A stretch of DNA of 64,000 nt from positions 8,994,442-9,058,441 of the forward strand of contig NC_063063.1 of NCBI RefSeq assembly GCF_018812025.1. The letters are read 5' to 3'. This DNA comes from Megalobrama amblycephala (lineage: Eukaryota > Chordata > Actinopteri > Cypriniformes > Xenocyprididae). Shown one piece after another: positions 51,201 to 62,160 of the stretch (position 1 is the first letter of the stretch; each line of letters begins with the position of its first letter). Position numbers and translations under genes: made by a program. The notes beneath the pieces were generated by a model. It was given only the letters and a program-made list of their open reading frames with translations, searched no databases and was not told where the DNA came from.

Positions 51201-54200
51201 TGAGAGACGAGCGCGGATTGGCCCTCTGGCTTGTCAATCACTGCCGTGACGTTCCTTGTGAGAGACGAGCGCGGATTGGCCCTCTGGCTTGTCAATCACT
51301 GCCGTGACGTTCCTTGTGATAGACGTGCGCGGATTGGCCCTCTGGCTTGTCAATCACTGCCATGACGTTCCTTGTGAGAGACGAGCGCGGATTGGCCCTC
51401 TGGCTTGTCAATCACTGCCATGACGTTCCTTGTGAGAGACGAGCGCGGATTGGCCCTCTGGCTTGTCAATCACTGCCGTGACGTTCCTTGTGATAGACGT
51501 GCGCGGATTGGCCCTCTGGCTTGTCAATCACTGCCGTGACGTTCCTTGTGAGAGACGTGCGTGGCTGCACGCTCCAGTAACTTTCCACACTCCACAGGCG
51601 CCGCATGCAATGTTTTTGTCAGGAGACAGGAGTAACAACTGCAGATTATGAGTTACATGCGGTGAGTCCGACATAATGAATCCACTAACACGACACAGGT
51701 GGTAAACACGACGTGCCAACGTGCACAAGTTTTGGGAGGCGTTCCCTCGATATTCTTACGCATGCGCCGATTTCAAAAACTCAGTAACAGTCTTTGGTTT
51801 CTCAGTCGACGAAAAGATCCTCTTTAGCACCTTTAATAGATTGATGGGTATGACAATGTTAATGTATTTGGTCTTGGCGGACTAAAACTGCTACGCCGCT
51901 GCTTTTGCAGCAACTATGGACTTGCTTGGCAATAGATACAGAGACATGCTGCTGTGAGATTGTAAAATGTGCTGCAGTTGCTGCATGAGTAGGCATACAT
52001 AAATCTCATAGCAGATTTAGACAAGTGGTGCTGAGGGAGGTGGAGGGTTTCAAAGGAACTGAAGGAAACTGATTTAATGTTGAACAAGCTCATTGGCTGC
52101 AGAATAAGCAGATGCCAATCATCTTGTGCCATGTAGTTAAATATGTGATTGCTAGCAGATTCAATGTAAATTACCTATCTGTGCTATCTAGAGATTCATG
52201 TGTATGTATGTAACAATTTATTAATTGTTCACCAATTGTCCAGTCTTGTACAGGGGATCCTCTCAAACCGCTGCTTAATGAATTAATGTTCACTTTTGAG
52301 GGTCTGCCCTCACAAAGTCTGGAGAACTTAAAGCCTGTTCTCTTACCCTGGATAGAGAACACTACCTTATGGATGGTAAGGGACACATATTCAAAGTAAA
52401 CCTATACTGTCATAAAGTGAGCCCTTCATATATCAAGTTGCTTTGCTGTAATATCCTAAGACTTTGTATTTCTTTTACACATATATCATAATGTTATTCA
52501 ATACAGAATAAGTTGTCAGCAGAATAAGTTTTCATTTCACTACCGTGAAAAAGTGTGAGCAAATTTACACTCATCGGCCACTTTATTAGGTCCACCATGC
52601 TAGTACGGGGTTGGACCCCCTTTTGCCTTTGGAACTGCATTAATTCTTCATGGCATAGATTCAACAAGGTCCTGAAAACAGAGATTACGGAATCAGAGAT
52701 CTTGTTCCATATGACATGATCAAATCATTGCACATTACACATCCATGATGCAAATCTTCCATTCCAGCACATCGCAAAAGTTAATGTGGAGCCCATTTGA
52801 GTATAGTGAACTCATTGTCATGTTCAGGAAACCAGTTTTATATGATTTGAGCTTTTTGGCACATTATCCTGTTGGAAGTAGCCATCAGAAGATGGGTACA
52901 CTGTGGTCATAAATGGATGGACATGGTCAGCAAGAATACTCAGGTAGGCTGTGGCGTTTGAATGTTGCAAACTTGGTATTAATGGGCCTAAAGTGTGCCA
53001 AGAGAATATCCTCAACACCATTACACCAGCAGCAGCAGCAGCAGCAGTCTGGACCTTTAATGCAAGGCAGGATGGATTCATGCTTTCATGTTGTTTACGT
53101 CAAATTCTGACCCTACTATCTGAATGTTGCAGCAGAAATCGAGACTCATCAGACCAGGCAATGTTATTTCAATCTTCTTTTGTTCAAATTTGGTGAGCCC
53201 ATGTGAATTTTAATCTTAGTTTCCTGTTCTTAGCTGACAGGAGTGGCACCGGTGTGTCTTCTGCTGCTGGAGCTCATCTGCTTCAAGGTTCAACATGTTG
53301 TGCATTCAGAGATGCTCTCCTGAGCAGACCTCAGTTGTAATGAGAGGTTATTTGAGTTACTGTTGCCTTTCTATAAGCTGGAACCAGTTTGGTCTTTCTC
53401 CTCTGACCTCTGGCATCAACAAGGCATTTTCACCAACAGAACTGCCGCTCACTGGATATTTTCTCTTTTTCTGACCATTCTCTGTAAACCCTAGAGATGG
53501 TTGTTTGTGAAAATCCCAGTAGATAAGCAGTTTCTGAAATACTCAGACCAGACCGTCTGGCACCAACAACCATGCCACGTTCAAAGTCACTTACCTTTTA
53601 TTCCCCATTCTGATGCCATTTGACCTTCAGCAGATAGTCTCGACCATTTCTACATGCTTATATGCATTGAGTTTCTGCTGATTAGATATTTGTGTTAACG
53701 GGTAGTTGAACAGGTGTACGTGATAAAGTGGCCAGTGAGTGTAAATGGGAATATATGTAAAAAATGGGAATATACAGCTATGGAAAAAATTAAGAGACCA
53801 CTCCAAGTTCAGAAATCAATGTTAAGTGGTCTCTTAATTTTTTCCATAGCTGTATGTAAAAAAAATCTTATTTTTATTCTAACCTCATATTTCAGTTAGA
53901 TTATGAGATAAACTGTGGATCAGACAACCTTTGTGTTGACGACCTCAAAGTGGACTTCAGCTTTGATGGGTAAGTTAATGGTGAAGTCACAAATTAATTT
54001 CTGCACAACTGTCATCAAACATAATTCTTTAACACTCCACCGAACAGCCATTGGTCAGATGGTCATACAGTATAGTCTCACTCCCTAAAATTGGTGCAGT
54101 TTAACTCTGTGTCTCCTTTGTTTCTGTGATCCAGATCTACAAATATAGAGGTTGGGATAATGCAGGAGATCAATGTGACAGTGTTTGTAGAGAACAGAGG

Positions 54201-57200
54201 AGAAAACTCATTCAACACCCACTTCACCCTAAACTACCCCTTTGGACTTTCCTACAGGAGAATTATGCCTCGAGTGGTAAGGCAGGATGACATTTATTGC
54301 GTGTGGGGTTAAAAACAGCAAGTGAAGTTCATTGTTTTACATTGTAAAGAGCAAGTTTAGTAGTTAAAGGGTTAGTTCACCCAAAAATGAAAATTCTGTA
54401 ATTTATTACTCACCCTCATGCCGTTCCACACCCGTAAGACCTTCCTTAATCTTCGGAACACAAATTAAGATATTTTAGTTGAAATCCGATGGCTCAGTGA
54501 GGCCTGCATAGCCAGCAATGACATTTCCTCTCTCAAGATCCATAAAGGTACTAAAACCATATTTAAATCAGTTCATGTGAGTACAGTGGTTCAATATTAA
54601 TATTATAAAGAGACGAGAATATTTTTGGTGCTCCAAAAAAACAAAGTAATGACTCGTATAGTGATGGCCGATTTCAAAACACTGCTTCAGGAAGCTTCGG
54701 AGCATAATGAATCAGCATATCGAATCATGATTCAGATCGCGTGTCAAACCGCCAAACTACTGAAATCATGTGACTTTGGCGCTCCGAACAGCTGATTCGA
54801 TACACTGATTCATAACGCTCCGAAGCTTCATGAAGCAGTGTTTTGAAATCGGCCATCACTAAATAAGTCGTTATTTTGTTTTTTTTGGCCCACCAAAAAT
54901 ATTCTCGTCTCTTTATAATATTAATATTGAACCACTGTACTCACATGAACTGATTTAAATATGGTTTTAGTACCTTTATGGATCTTGAGAGAGAAAAATG
55001 TCATTGCTGGCTATGCAGGCCTCACTGAGCCATCGGATTTCAACTAAAATATCTTAATTTGTGTTCTGAAGATTAACGAAGGTCTTACGGGTGTGGAGCG
55101 GCATGAGGGTGAGTAATTAATGACAGAATTTTCATTTTTGGGCGAACTAACCCTTTTAAGTGCATGTAAAAAAAAAAAAAATCCATGCATTTTTCAAACT
55201 GCTTGTCCAATTTAGGGCTGTAGGGATGCTAGAGCTTAAATAAAGTATTATACAGTAGGCTGCTACAGTATATGATCAAGAACCCAATTTTTTCCTGTTT
55301 GTGAGCAGGGCAGAGTGGATTGCCGTTCTTTAGATGGCATGCAAGGAGTTTCAGCAGGGGAGATAATCTGTCGGGTCAATAACCCTCTATTCCCAGAAAA
55401 TGCTTCTGTGAGTCAAAATCTATGTGAAAAGACACACAAACAGAATGCAGAGAGGTCCAAAAGTCTGAGATTTTTCAAAATTTAAAATTTTGATTTGATT
55501 TAAAATCTGCTTTAAACTTGGAAATACTTTTATTGATATCTTTTAAAAAATTTTACGCAAATGTTATGACATAAAATTGAAGAAAGATTCTGTGTTGTTC
55601 CTGTAAATTTGTTGACCATGTGATATTCACTTTGGCTACATTCACACTCAGTTTTTGGGATTGACAACTGCATTTACTTATACAGTAGGTATGAGTCTCG
55701 AAATGTTCCGTTCAAATAGCAACTTACAGTAGCGTCTTGAATACTGTCTTTATGAACGTGCAACGGGAGTCAAGCCCGTATTCTCTTTGCAGGAATCATA
55801 GCGACATAGCGACCAAAGTAATATCAAAGATGGCGATGTCCATAAAACCGAAAAGTCTTATCAGACTTTGATTGGTCGATAAGTCAGTCAATCTGAATTG
55901 AGATTCTTTGTCTGTATTGAGTACTAGATATTTGAAAAAGTTTCTATAGATCTATGTACTAGAGATTTTTAAAGTTTTAAGTCTAAGGGGTGGAGCTCAG
56001 ACTCTCCACTGACCTTGTTAATGTCTAAATTAATTCTAAATTCTGATTGGGTAAACCTTTCACCATTAGTGGTTTCGCATCAAAATTACTTTGGTAAACT
56101 TTACTATGGTAAAGAGTTCACCACTGGCTCTCCACTGACTTTTGGACCCTAATGTATACACACATGTTGAAATGTTTTTAAAGCATCATCTTTGTTTTTA
56201 AAATGTTTTATAACAAAAAAAGTCTTAACTCATTCTTCTAGGCAGTGTTTGACATTATTTACAGTATTAACAAAGAAAGCCATTTTGACCAAAAGGTGAC
56301 ATTCAATGCATCTGTTACTAGGTATGGTGTTCATTTTTTTTTACTTTTATAGCTGAATATAGTCTGTCAAATGTATTTGAATTATACTGACATGCAAAAC
56401 CAAAATGCTCTGTCATTTCCAGTGACAATACGAATCACTCTGAAAACAGTGAACCAATAAAAATAAGAAACATCAGTGTAAAACATGCAATCTATGTTGC
56501 CTTGTTGAGGTCAGTGCTTCTTTTTGCCACGTAGTATGATTAGAATGACGTTTTTGCTATTTGTTATTTTGCTTTTTTCTCATCTCGATTCATAACCTCA
56601 TCTAGTGTATTCTGTGTATCTCCTAAAGACATAGAGATTCCAGCACTTACATACATTTTACAAGTGGGAAAAACAATCTGGAAAAACCAGTGCAACAGAT
56701 ATTGGAGGTAAAGATGCTTCTTCAGACATAGAATCCTCTAGGTAACACATTATTGTTATTACATGTACTTACTATAGTAATAATAGTAAATTATGCATAA
56801 TTAGTAACTAACCCTAGCCATAACTCTGAAGTACATGTCCTGTAGTTAATAAATATTACTCAGTACATATTTGAGTAAGTAGAATGTAACTACGTCACCT
56901 TAAAATAAAGTTTAACCTTCCTTTATTTCACCTCACATCAAATCACATCAAATCAAAATCAGTTGTCAATATCAATAAACCTCCTTCTGTTTATGTCTCT
57001 AAGGTGAAGAATGAGCTTAGAGAGCTAAATTTAACCGTTTTCATTAGAGTACCTATACAACTGGGAGCTGAAAACATCTGGGCTGACCAAAAGTTGAAGG
57101 TAAAAGCAAATGCAAAGGAGAAATAAATAAGAACCAAAGGCCTTTAGTGTCAAATGCTGTGTCTTTATTGTAGTCCATATCATTTTTGTGGTCCAAATTT

Positions 57201-58170
57201 ACATATTTATATACTTAAATATAAATAAATATACTTAATATTTTGTAAAAGATTCCAGATTGCTTTAGGGAAGGAGATGAACAGCCCACAACCAGTGATT
57301 TTCTGACAGTGCTCAAAAAGGAAAGAAAAAACCTATTAGTGAGTTAATGTTTTTATTTACTTTTCAATTTGAAATTTTAGATTTTGAATGTTTTACTTTA
57401 AATGTAAATAATTTGTCAAATGAAACATTGTTTGACTTGAATTCATCACTGTTAAACATGCTGTTATGTTTGTTCTGTCAGAACTGCTCTGTGGCGGTGT
57501 GTGCCGTGTTCAGGTGTGATGTGAATCTGATGAGAAGTGAAAGAAAGTTCTATAATATCTCTAGCAATGTGAGATCTGGATGGATTGAGCAGGTATCTGA
57601 AGTTACAGGGCTTGAAATCTTTATTTAAAAAAGAGAAATCTGCCATTTTAATTCACATTGTTTTTATTTTTGTAGATCGGGATTCAGTCTGCTTCTTTTG
57701 AGTTGGTCAGTACAGCATCTCTGGATTATGATAAAGACAAATACACTTACTTCACTGATTCTCTCAGCTCTGCATCAGTTTGCGAGGTAATGCATACTTT
57801 ACTAAAGCCTGTTATAATTTTCCAGCTGTTAGTGACAACATTTATCGCAAACTTTTTCATTGTACTGTCAATGTGTGTGCATGTGAAGGTGAATACTCAG
57901 GTGGAAGTCTATGAGGAACCCAACCTTCTAAAAGAGGTCACTGCAGGAGTTGTTGGAGGACTGTTGATCACCTCATTAATCACAGCCACTCTCTATAAGG
58001 TGCAATATACCAACCTGTTTATAATTCATAAGTAGTGAACTTTAACATAATATATAAGATAGTCTTTTCTTTTTCTCTTGCAGTCTGGGTTTTTCAAAAG
58101 AAAGGCCAAGCAGCGGATGAAGGATTTAACACAAGAACCTGAAGAACTGGAATGTCTAGATAAAAATTAA
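32554..58170 (+). CDS. Leukocyte integrin alpha subunit, I-domain type (alpha-M/X/L-like)
   Basis: Pairs with a beta2-type chain on leukocytes for adhesion (family knowledge). Thirty coding exons, all phase-compatible: 32554-32593, 38973-39069, 44069-44172, 44259-44329, 45266-45380, 45484-45611, 45777-45922, 46452-46602, 47583-47730, 47978-48051, 48623-48740, 49041-49177, 49393-49539, 49628-49828, 49981-50114, 50452-50594, 50684-50832, 52244-52375, 53896-53969, 54135-54276, 55309-55407, 56242-56321, 56423-56509, 56635-56707, 57004-57099, 57252-57338, 57482-57592, 57676-57786, 57889-57999, 58084-58170. Total 1,131 codons with stop. Landmarks: signal peptide MDWDFCICLYLF; FNIDP at the mature N-terminus; VNMSLGLSM; I-domain metal site DGSAS; FG-GAP calcium loop DLDGDGFMD; a transmembrane segment (GVVGGLLITSLI); cytoplasmic GFFKR. 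Oddities: codon 280 is TGA (46588-46590) where Arg is expected, and exon 6 uses a GC donor (45612-45613). If real, the TGA truncates the protein within the I domain, making this a recent pseudogene or null allele. Closest human counterparts are ITGAM/ITGAX/ITGAL; the exact orthologue is unresolved. Confidence 0.9.
32944..34424 (+). mobile_element. Tc1-like transposon, second copy
   Basis: Same family as 21824-23435, with about 200-bp terminal inverted repeats and TA flanks, in integrin intron 1. The left end has T instead of C at its first base. About 136 bases between the left terminal repeat and the transposase body, including the start codon and helix-turn-helix, are deleted relative to the other copy. 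Confidence 0.9.
33363..34214 (+). pseudogene. Tc1-like transposase, N-terminally deleted
   Basis: An uninterrupted 283-codon frame. It holds the linker [13 protein letters not shown], catalytic Asp in [23 protein letters not shown], the second Asp in QQDNDPKHTA and Glu in SPDLNPIEHLW, a DDE layout with 34-residue spacing. A full Tc1 transposase is about 340 residues. The missing N-terminal paired-like DNA-binding helices make autonomous transposition unlikely, although the catalytic core is undamaged. Confidence 0.88.
34430..35390. other. Integrin intron 1, no feature seen
   Basis: No exon or clear repeat; short A/T runs only. Confidence 0.35.
35400..35860. repeat. Interspersed repeat with 48-bp-arm hairpin
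   Basis: Begins near TTTAAAGGATTAGTCA and holds a long imperfect hairpin at 35698-35820 (GTTCGCCTTCTAAGTGCTTC against its complement, arms about 48 bases). A GTGGACTTCA unit repeats in tandem near 35535-35560. Non-coding; boundaries approximate. Confidence 0.55.
36358..37714. mobile_element. Nested MITEs in integrin intron 1
   Basis: The outer element has about 70-bp terminal inverted repeats beginning AAAGGGATAGTTCACCC. It has been entered by a second element (about 36815-37640) with ends CAGTCCAAAAGTTTGGAACC and GGTTCCAAACTTTTGGACTG. Blocks such as GTGTCACATGATCCTTCAG occur in both directions inside. A fragment of the inner family recurs at about 48286-48480. Confidence 0.75.
37558..38980. 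repeat. Tandem duplication of about 0.7 kb reaching into integrin exon 2
   Basis: 37558-38252 and 38281-38980 are nearly identical, differing mainly in poly-A length and a few bases. The unit spans the right end of the MITE at 36358-37714, unique intron DNA, and the exon 2 acceptor with its first eight coding bases. The first copy therefore carries an exon-start decoy at about 38238-38252. Confidence 0.9.
42144..42667. repeat. Direct duplication inside the DIRS element
   Basis: A 174-bp block at 42144-42317 recurs at 42494-42667, offset 350 with no indels at either end. Between them (about 42315-42484) is an extra copy of the RNase H segment otherwise found at 40790-40961. Confidence 0.85.
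43169..43284. mobile_element. Palindromic MITE inside the DIRS 5' region
   Basis: Ends GCGTCTCAATCAGCTCCCTAG and complement, flanked by AGGGT (43164-43168 and 43285-43289). It interrupts a thrice-repeated block of about 45 bp (CGCTGCCTCGGCAACGCGAGA type) near 43110-43390. Confidence 0.7.
46236..46255. repeat. Homopolymer C tract between A tracts
   Basis: Twenty C residues followed at once by an A run in integrin intron 7, just after a run of A. Such a tract is prone to length error in assembly. Confidence 0.8.
46632..47312. repeat. MITE with GA microsatellite, integrin intron 8
   Basis: Ends GGTAACAACAAGG and AAAGTGTTACC with TTAGTTAACAATAATG blocks, related to 24333-24659. A (GA)n microsatellite lies at about 46890-46922. 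Confidence 0.55.
48240..48603. repeat. TA and CAAA microsatellites with a MITE fragment
   Basis: (TA)n at 48241-48275 and (CAAA)n at about 48566-48603 in integrin intron 10. Between them is a fragment of the interspersed repeat seen at 36815-37640. Confidence 0.75.
50918..51832. mobile_element. TTAA-target element carrying a minisatellite
   Basis: Ends AGGTGCTAAAGAGGAT and ATCCTCTTTAGCACCT, flanked by TTAA (50914-50917 and 51833-51836), in integrin intron 17. The ends resemble the AGGTGCC ends of the TTAA elements in the protease genes. No transposase; the interior holds the tandem array described separately. Confidence 0.75.
51101..51563. repeat. 58-bp minisatellite, eight units
   Basis: Unit begins GATTGGCCCTCTGGC and continues through TGACGTTCC to GACGAGCGCG. 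Eight head-to-tail units, the first degenerate. Variant sites (CCATGACG/CCGTGACG, GAGAGACGAG/GATAGACGTG) recur in a patterned order, suggesting multi-unit amplification. Each unit holds an inverted CCAAT box (ATTGG) and a TGACGT motif. Confidence 0.88.
52568..53741 (-). mobile_element. Degenerate Tc1-like transposon of a second family
   Basis: Ends CACTCATCGGCCACTTTATT and AATAAAGTGGCC-like (degenerate at the right, GATAAAGTGGCCAGTGAGTG), with TA flanks, in integrin intron 18. Minus-strand translation shows transposase pieces such as LSILADHVHPFMTTVYPSSD and GYFQQDN, in broken frames. A CAG-type microsatellite lies at about 53030-53048. Confidence 0.82.
53775..53852. mobile_element. 78-bp palindromic MITE
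   Basis: CAGCTATGGAAAAAATTAAG and its complement flank a short loop, with TA on both sides (53773-53774 and 53853-53854). Tc1/mariner-type target site. Confidence 0.8.
54364..55159. mobile_element. Nested palindromic MITEs, integrin intron 20
   Basis: The outer element has long inverted arms starting AAAGGGTTAGTTCACCC. Near its centre lies a second palindrome (54659-54861) with ends TAGTGATGG and CCATCACTA, of the hAT-like type at 30709-31341. Almost the whole 0.8 kb can fold into one hairpin. Confidence 0.8.
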
Positions 58171-58436
58171 TGCAGAATCGATTAATTACTTTTTTTAAAA
58201 TTTTACTTCATTGAGCTTCCATCAAAATAGTCAATTCATTCAAATAATTATGATTCAATTTCATATGTTGCTAATAACACGCATACACAGACAGACAGAT
58301 AATATATGTAAATATAAATACTAAGGTGCACTACGGAAGTTATTTTTTAAATGAACAAAAATTAATTATTAAGCAAGAACATAAAAATTCAGTGTTCAAA
58401 AGTCCTCGTCTCTTTGCCTGGTTCACAATTGCTTTT

Positions 58437-58442
58437 AATAAA
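58437..58442 (+). terminator. Integrin polyadenylation signal
   Basis: AATAAA about 267 bases after the integrin stop codon, the first such signal on this strand. Confidence 0.6.
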
Positions 58443-59174
58443 GATTTACAATTTTAGCTGTCGGGTCAGACTTCATGGGAAATATCAGTTGGTATGTAAT
58501 TCATCTTTACATGATGTTAGCTTTAGCAAATCAGCATGTACTTGTGTTATGTTGTGTTTGGGCTCGTTTGAAATCAAGAACACCTGCTCTAAATAAATAT
58601 ATTTACATGCACTTGGTATTGTTTGGTCTCTACCTGAAACAGTTACGCTTGTTGTGTTCTGCTAGTTGAGACCTTTTCAACGATATATATGAATAGCGGT
58701 TTAGTCCAAATTTTCTGAAGAGTCTCAATCACTTTATATGATGAATAGATTTAATTTAGGCTTTTACTCGCATGTAAACATTGATCAGCGAACATAAGCA
58801 GAAGCTTAACCGAACCCGAATAACGCACAAGAACAAACCTCTTCTGGAAGCTCAAACATGCTGCGTAACCAGTGAGCTTCATTCTTGTGTGTCTTTGCTT
58901 TTATTATTAGGTATTGCAATTTGTATATTTATTAGACATTATCAACATATCTTTTTGTCACAAGTTTACAATTTTATTTTATTTTTTTAATTGTTGAAAC
59001 CTACTGGCTCAACTAATTGGAAAACAGTATCCAACTAACCCATTGATCTCACTCTGCGCACGTGTGTGTGTGTGTGTGAGAGAAAGAGAGAATTTTGAAT
59101 TTTAAAAATTAATTTTATTATAATCATGCATCAGTAATACAATTTTTTCCTAAAAAAAAAAAAAAAAAAAAAAC
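58443..59174. other. Intergenic DNA downstream of the integrin
   Basis: No exon seen. A short TG microsatellite lies near 59062-59078 and a poly-A run near 59153-59173. Confidence 0.4.
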
Positions 59175-60240
59175 AATTACAACGCAAATGCCAAAGAAAA
59201 CATTAAAAGAAGAAAAAGTAGAAAGAAAGAAAACCAGAATTACAACAAATGAGTAAATAAACAGCTCTTCATCAACAACAAAGCACAGCACTCCATTAAC
59301 ACACTGTCACGATCACGTCTGTTCCTGTCACATCCCGGACTACATTTCCCATGATCCTCCATTGCTTATCACCTGCACTCACTTCACAATCGCTCCACAC
59401 TAATCACCACACCCAGCTGCCACACATTACCTGGACTATAAAAGACTCATACACACACCACCTCACCGTGAAGCCTTGTTGCCTCTGTGTACAATTCCAA
59501 GCGTTTATATCTTGTCTGCCTGTCTGTTTCCCGTCTACGATCCTGTGCCACCTATCCTGACCTTTGCTTTGTATACTGACCTGTGATTGATATCTGCCAG
59601 TCCTGACCCTCTGCTTGTTCCTGACTACGATTCTGCCTGTTCCTTGCTGTACCTGTTTGCTGTTGTCTGACCCCTGCCTGTACGACCACGCTCACCTTTT
59701 AATAAAGCTGCATTTGGATCTTACCTTGAGTCCCGCTCCGTTACACACACCACTTCATCTCAAATGTTAACAGATCTTTCATTGACTTATAAAAATGAAA
59801 ATCAATGGATACTCTTGCTTTTACCATATTTAAAAACATTAACACTACACCTTCCCCCGACGATCTTTCAACCTTATTTTTCCTGCTCACATAAATGGCT
59901 AATTTGGCCTGTACTAAAATAAAATTCAACAATTGACAAATACAGCTTTACTTTTTAACAAATTTTAAACCAAAAATACTAAAAAACTATTTTTGTAGGA
60001 CCAAAAATAAAGGCTTCAATGTATCACACTCTATAAAAGCATGAAAAAGCTGTTTCTCTTTTCAGGCAAAAAGGACATTCCACGCTAACATCAGGATTTA
60101 AAACAGAAATGAATGCATTTACTGCAATGGCACAATGAAGCAGTCGCCACTGTATATCCCCTGTCCTTTTTTTAAACAGTGGCTTATACAGAGAACTCCA
60201 CTCTGGTTTCACATTCTCTTCCACATTCAGCACCGTACGT
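59175..60240 (-). mobile_element. 5'-truncated LINE (L1/Tx1-like) 3' end
   Basis: Minus-strand frames 60233-60024 and 59932-59741 resemble the C-terminus of an L1/Tx1-type ORF2. The first has KRTGDIQWRLLHCAIAVNAF and CPFCLKRETAFSCF, the second QAKLAIYVSRKNKVERSSG. The two pieces are shifted in frame, and the 3' part is interrupted by a solo LTR at 59305-59745. Boundaries approximate. Confidence 0.7.
59305..59745 (+). mobile_element. Solo LTR, copy 1
   Basis: Begins TGTCACG and ends GTTACA, flanked by CACAC on both sides (59300-59304 and 59746-59750). It contains CTATAAAAGAC (TATA-like) and AATAAAG (polyadenylation-like) in LTR order. A relative lies inverted at 62336-62819. No internal retroviral sequence adjoins it. 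Confidence 0.72.
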
Positions 60241-60689
60241 CAAGGTGTATCTACTCTATTACTCGAAATATTTTTATTAAAAGTGAATATCAATAAATGA
60301 AGCTGCTCAGTTTAAGCCAAGAAAGAAGTTTAGTCAACAGTGAAAAATATACAAGGCAACCAATTGCATTCAACAAAACATTTAATTATATATTATATCC
60401 AGGGAGAGGGTAGGTAAGTTTTCCTTGAAGGTTCTGTCTTCAAAGAAACTCATTCGACTTACAGTGAGAGAAAGTTGGCAGAAAGTAGGCCAGAAAAGGA
60501 ATATAAGTGGTCACAATAGCCATTACATTCTTTCAGGGCAGCTGTAGGATGATCTGGAGTCCTGGTGGTGAATCAAGAATCAGTCCAATGCTTATACATA
60601 CATTGATAACTAAAGCATTCAAAATCCACACTATAAGTAATGCTACAGTTACTTGAATTTTTGGGTGAGAGCATTCCACTGCCAGAAGC

Positions 60690-61690
60690 AGACTGTGGGC
60701 CTGTTTCCACCTGGTATTAAGATGTGTTTTGGCTGATCGGATAACAAGTGGATGACACTGAATGGTCAACGTGATTTTGCCAAGTAAGACATGTTACTGG
60801 ATCAACATTCCTATCCGAAAATTTAGCCCTAACCTTTTCCCAACCCCTAAACCTAACCCTACCCATAACTTATCCCTAAAATCAGAGGGAAATGGTATTT
60901 GAATAACACTGTTGTGGAAGCACCTAACCCAGGTTGTAAGCCTAAACTTGACATAAATGGTAAACCTGTCCCTCAAATCTGATTGGTTGATTGGAATGTT
61001 GTTCAAGGATCAACAAAGATGTTGATCCAGGAACATGTTGAACTTGGTGAAATCACGTTCACCACACTGAATACAGGTGGAAATGGGGTCTAAAACGGTT
61101 TGAGTTTGTCCACTTTCGACCACTTCCAGAAGTATTCGAAAATGCATTCGACCGGACTGCTTTCATAGTGGAAACGCTCATGTAGTCAACAGCCACTAAA
61201 GACCATCTACTCTCCATCTACTGACCTAATGTGTAAACATTATGGGAAGCACTCTAGCCAGATGGGATTTAAACTTCGTTGGCTGAAGACCCAAGTTTGG
61301 TTTGAAGGTGAAAAATGTACCAAGCACAATGTTCTCTCACCATTCCTGATTTCTAATACATACTCACTCGTTCAGCTGGTCTCACGGCCGTCAGAGCAGA
61401 AACAAACACTGATGCTCTCAATATGTTTTCCTGTCATCTCTGGGTGCGTTCATATGTAAACTGCTCAAGCTTATTTTGTCCATTAGATTGAAAGATCTGT
61501 AAAAACCCATACATTTGTCCATCCCCTTGAAGAAATCAGGACAGAAGTGGTTGAAAGAGGACAAAAGAGACAGATTAAAACACCAGTGTAAACGTGTATG
61601 TGTCTCCCTCGTCCACTTGTGATCCGATCGACCAAAATGCATCTTAACACTAGGGGTAAACAGGGCAGAGGCCCCAGAGGAGACCAGGTC
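60690..61690. repeat. Interspersed non-autonomous DNA repeat
   Basis: Contains CCTGTTTCCACCTGGTATTA and its counterpart AATACAGGTGGAAATGGGG, in opposite orientation, plus a CCCTAA-like stretch near 60825-60880. Open frames here look accidental. Boundaries approximate. Confidence 0.5.
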
Positions 61691-62160
61691 CTGAGTCGAG
61701 TCAAGCCTGTTACTGCTGGACAGAACTGGAAGTTGTAAAGAAAGAGGAAACAGTTTTAAGGTTAATACATTCATGGACAGATTAAATACACATTTCCAAA
61801 ACATTTTTACAAGGTTGACATTACAGAAGTGAGACCACACACCTACAGTTCATAACTATTTGGACATTTGGGTTATTTTGGCACTGTGCTCCAGTACAAG
61901 ATTTTTAAAAATTAGAAAAAAATATATATCTACATACAAACCGCTGTTGTTATTCAAATTTTTATTCTTCCACAAAATAACATTATGGAAGAAGCTGGGT
62001 GATTATTTTGCTCATCCAAGAAATTATGTAAATAAGGGAAAAGATCATTTTTTTTATTTTTTATGCTGTCACAGAGGTGTAAATTTAATGATGATTTAGC
62101 ATTGAGGTTATAGTTTGTGGGGGTGTTTTTGCACTTGTTCCTTTATATCCAGATGTGTTT

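Noticed and set aside
51101..51563. Regular repeat array that superficially resembles a CRISPR array
   Set aside because: The genome is vertebrate, units are head-to-tail with no unique spacers, and no cas-like genes are present. It is a minisatellite.
61418..61840. 140-codon minus-strand open frame
   Set aside because: It overlaps an interspersed repeat, has no recognisable domain or splice context, and shows no family similarity.
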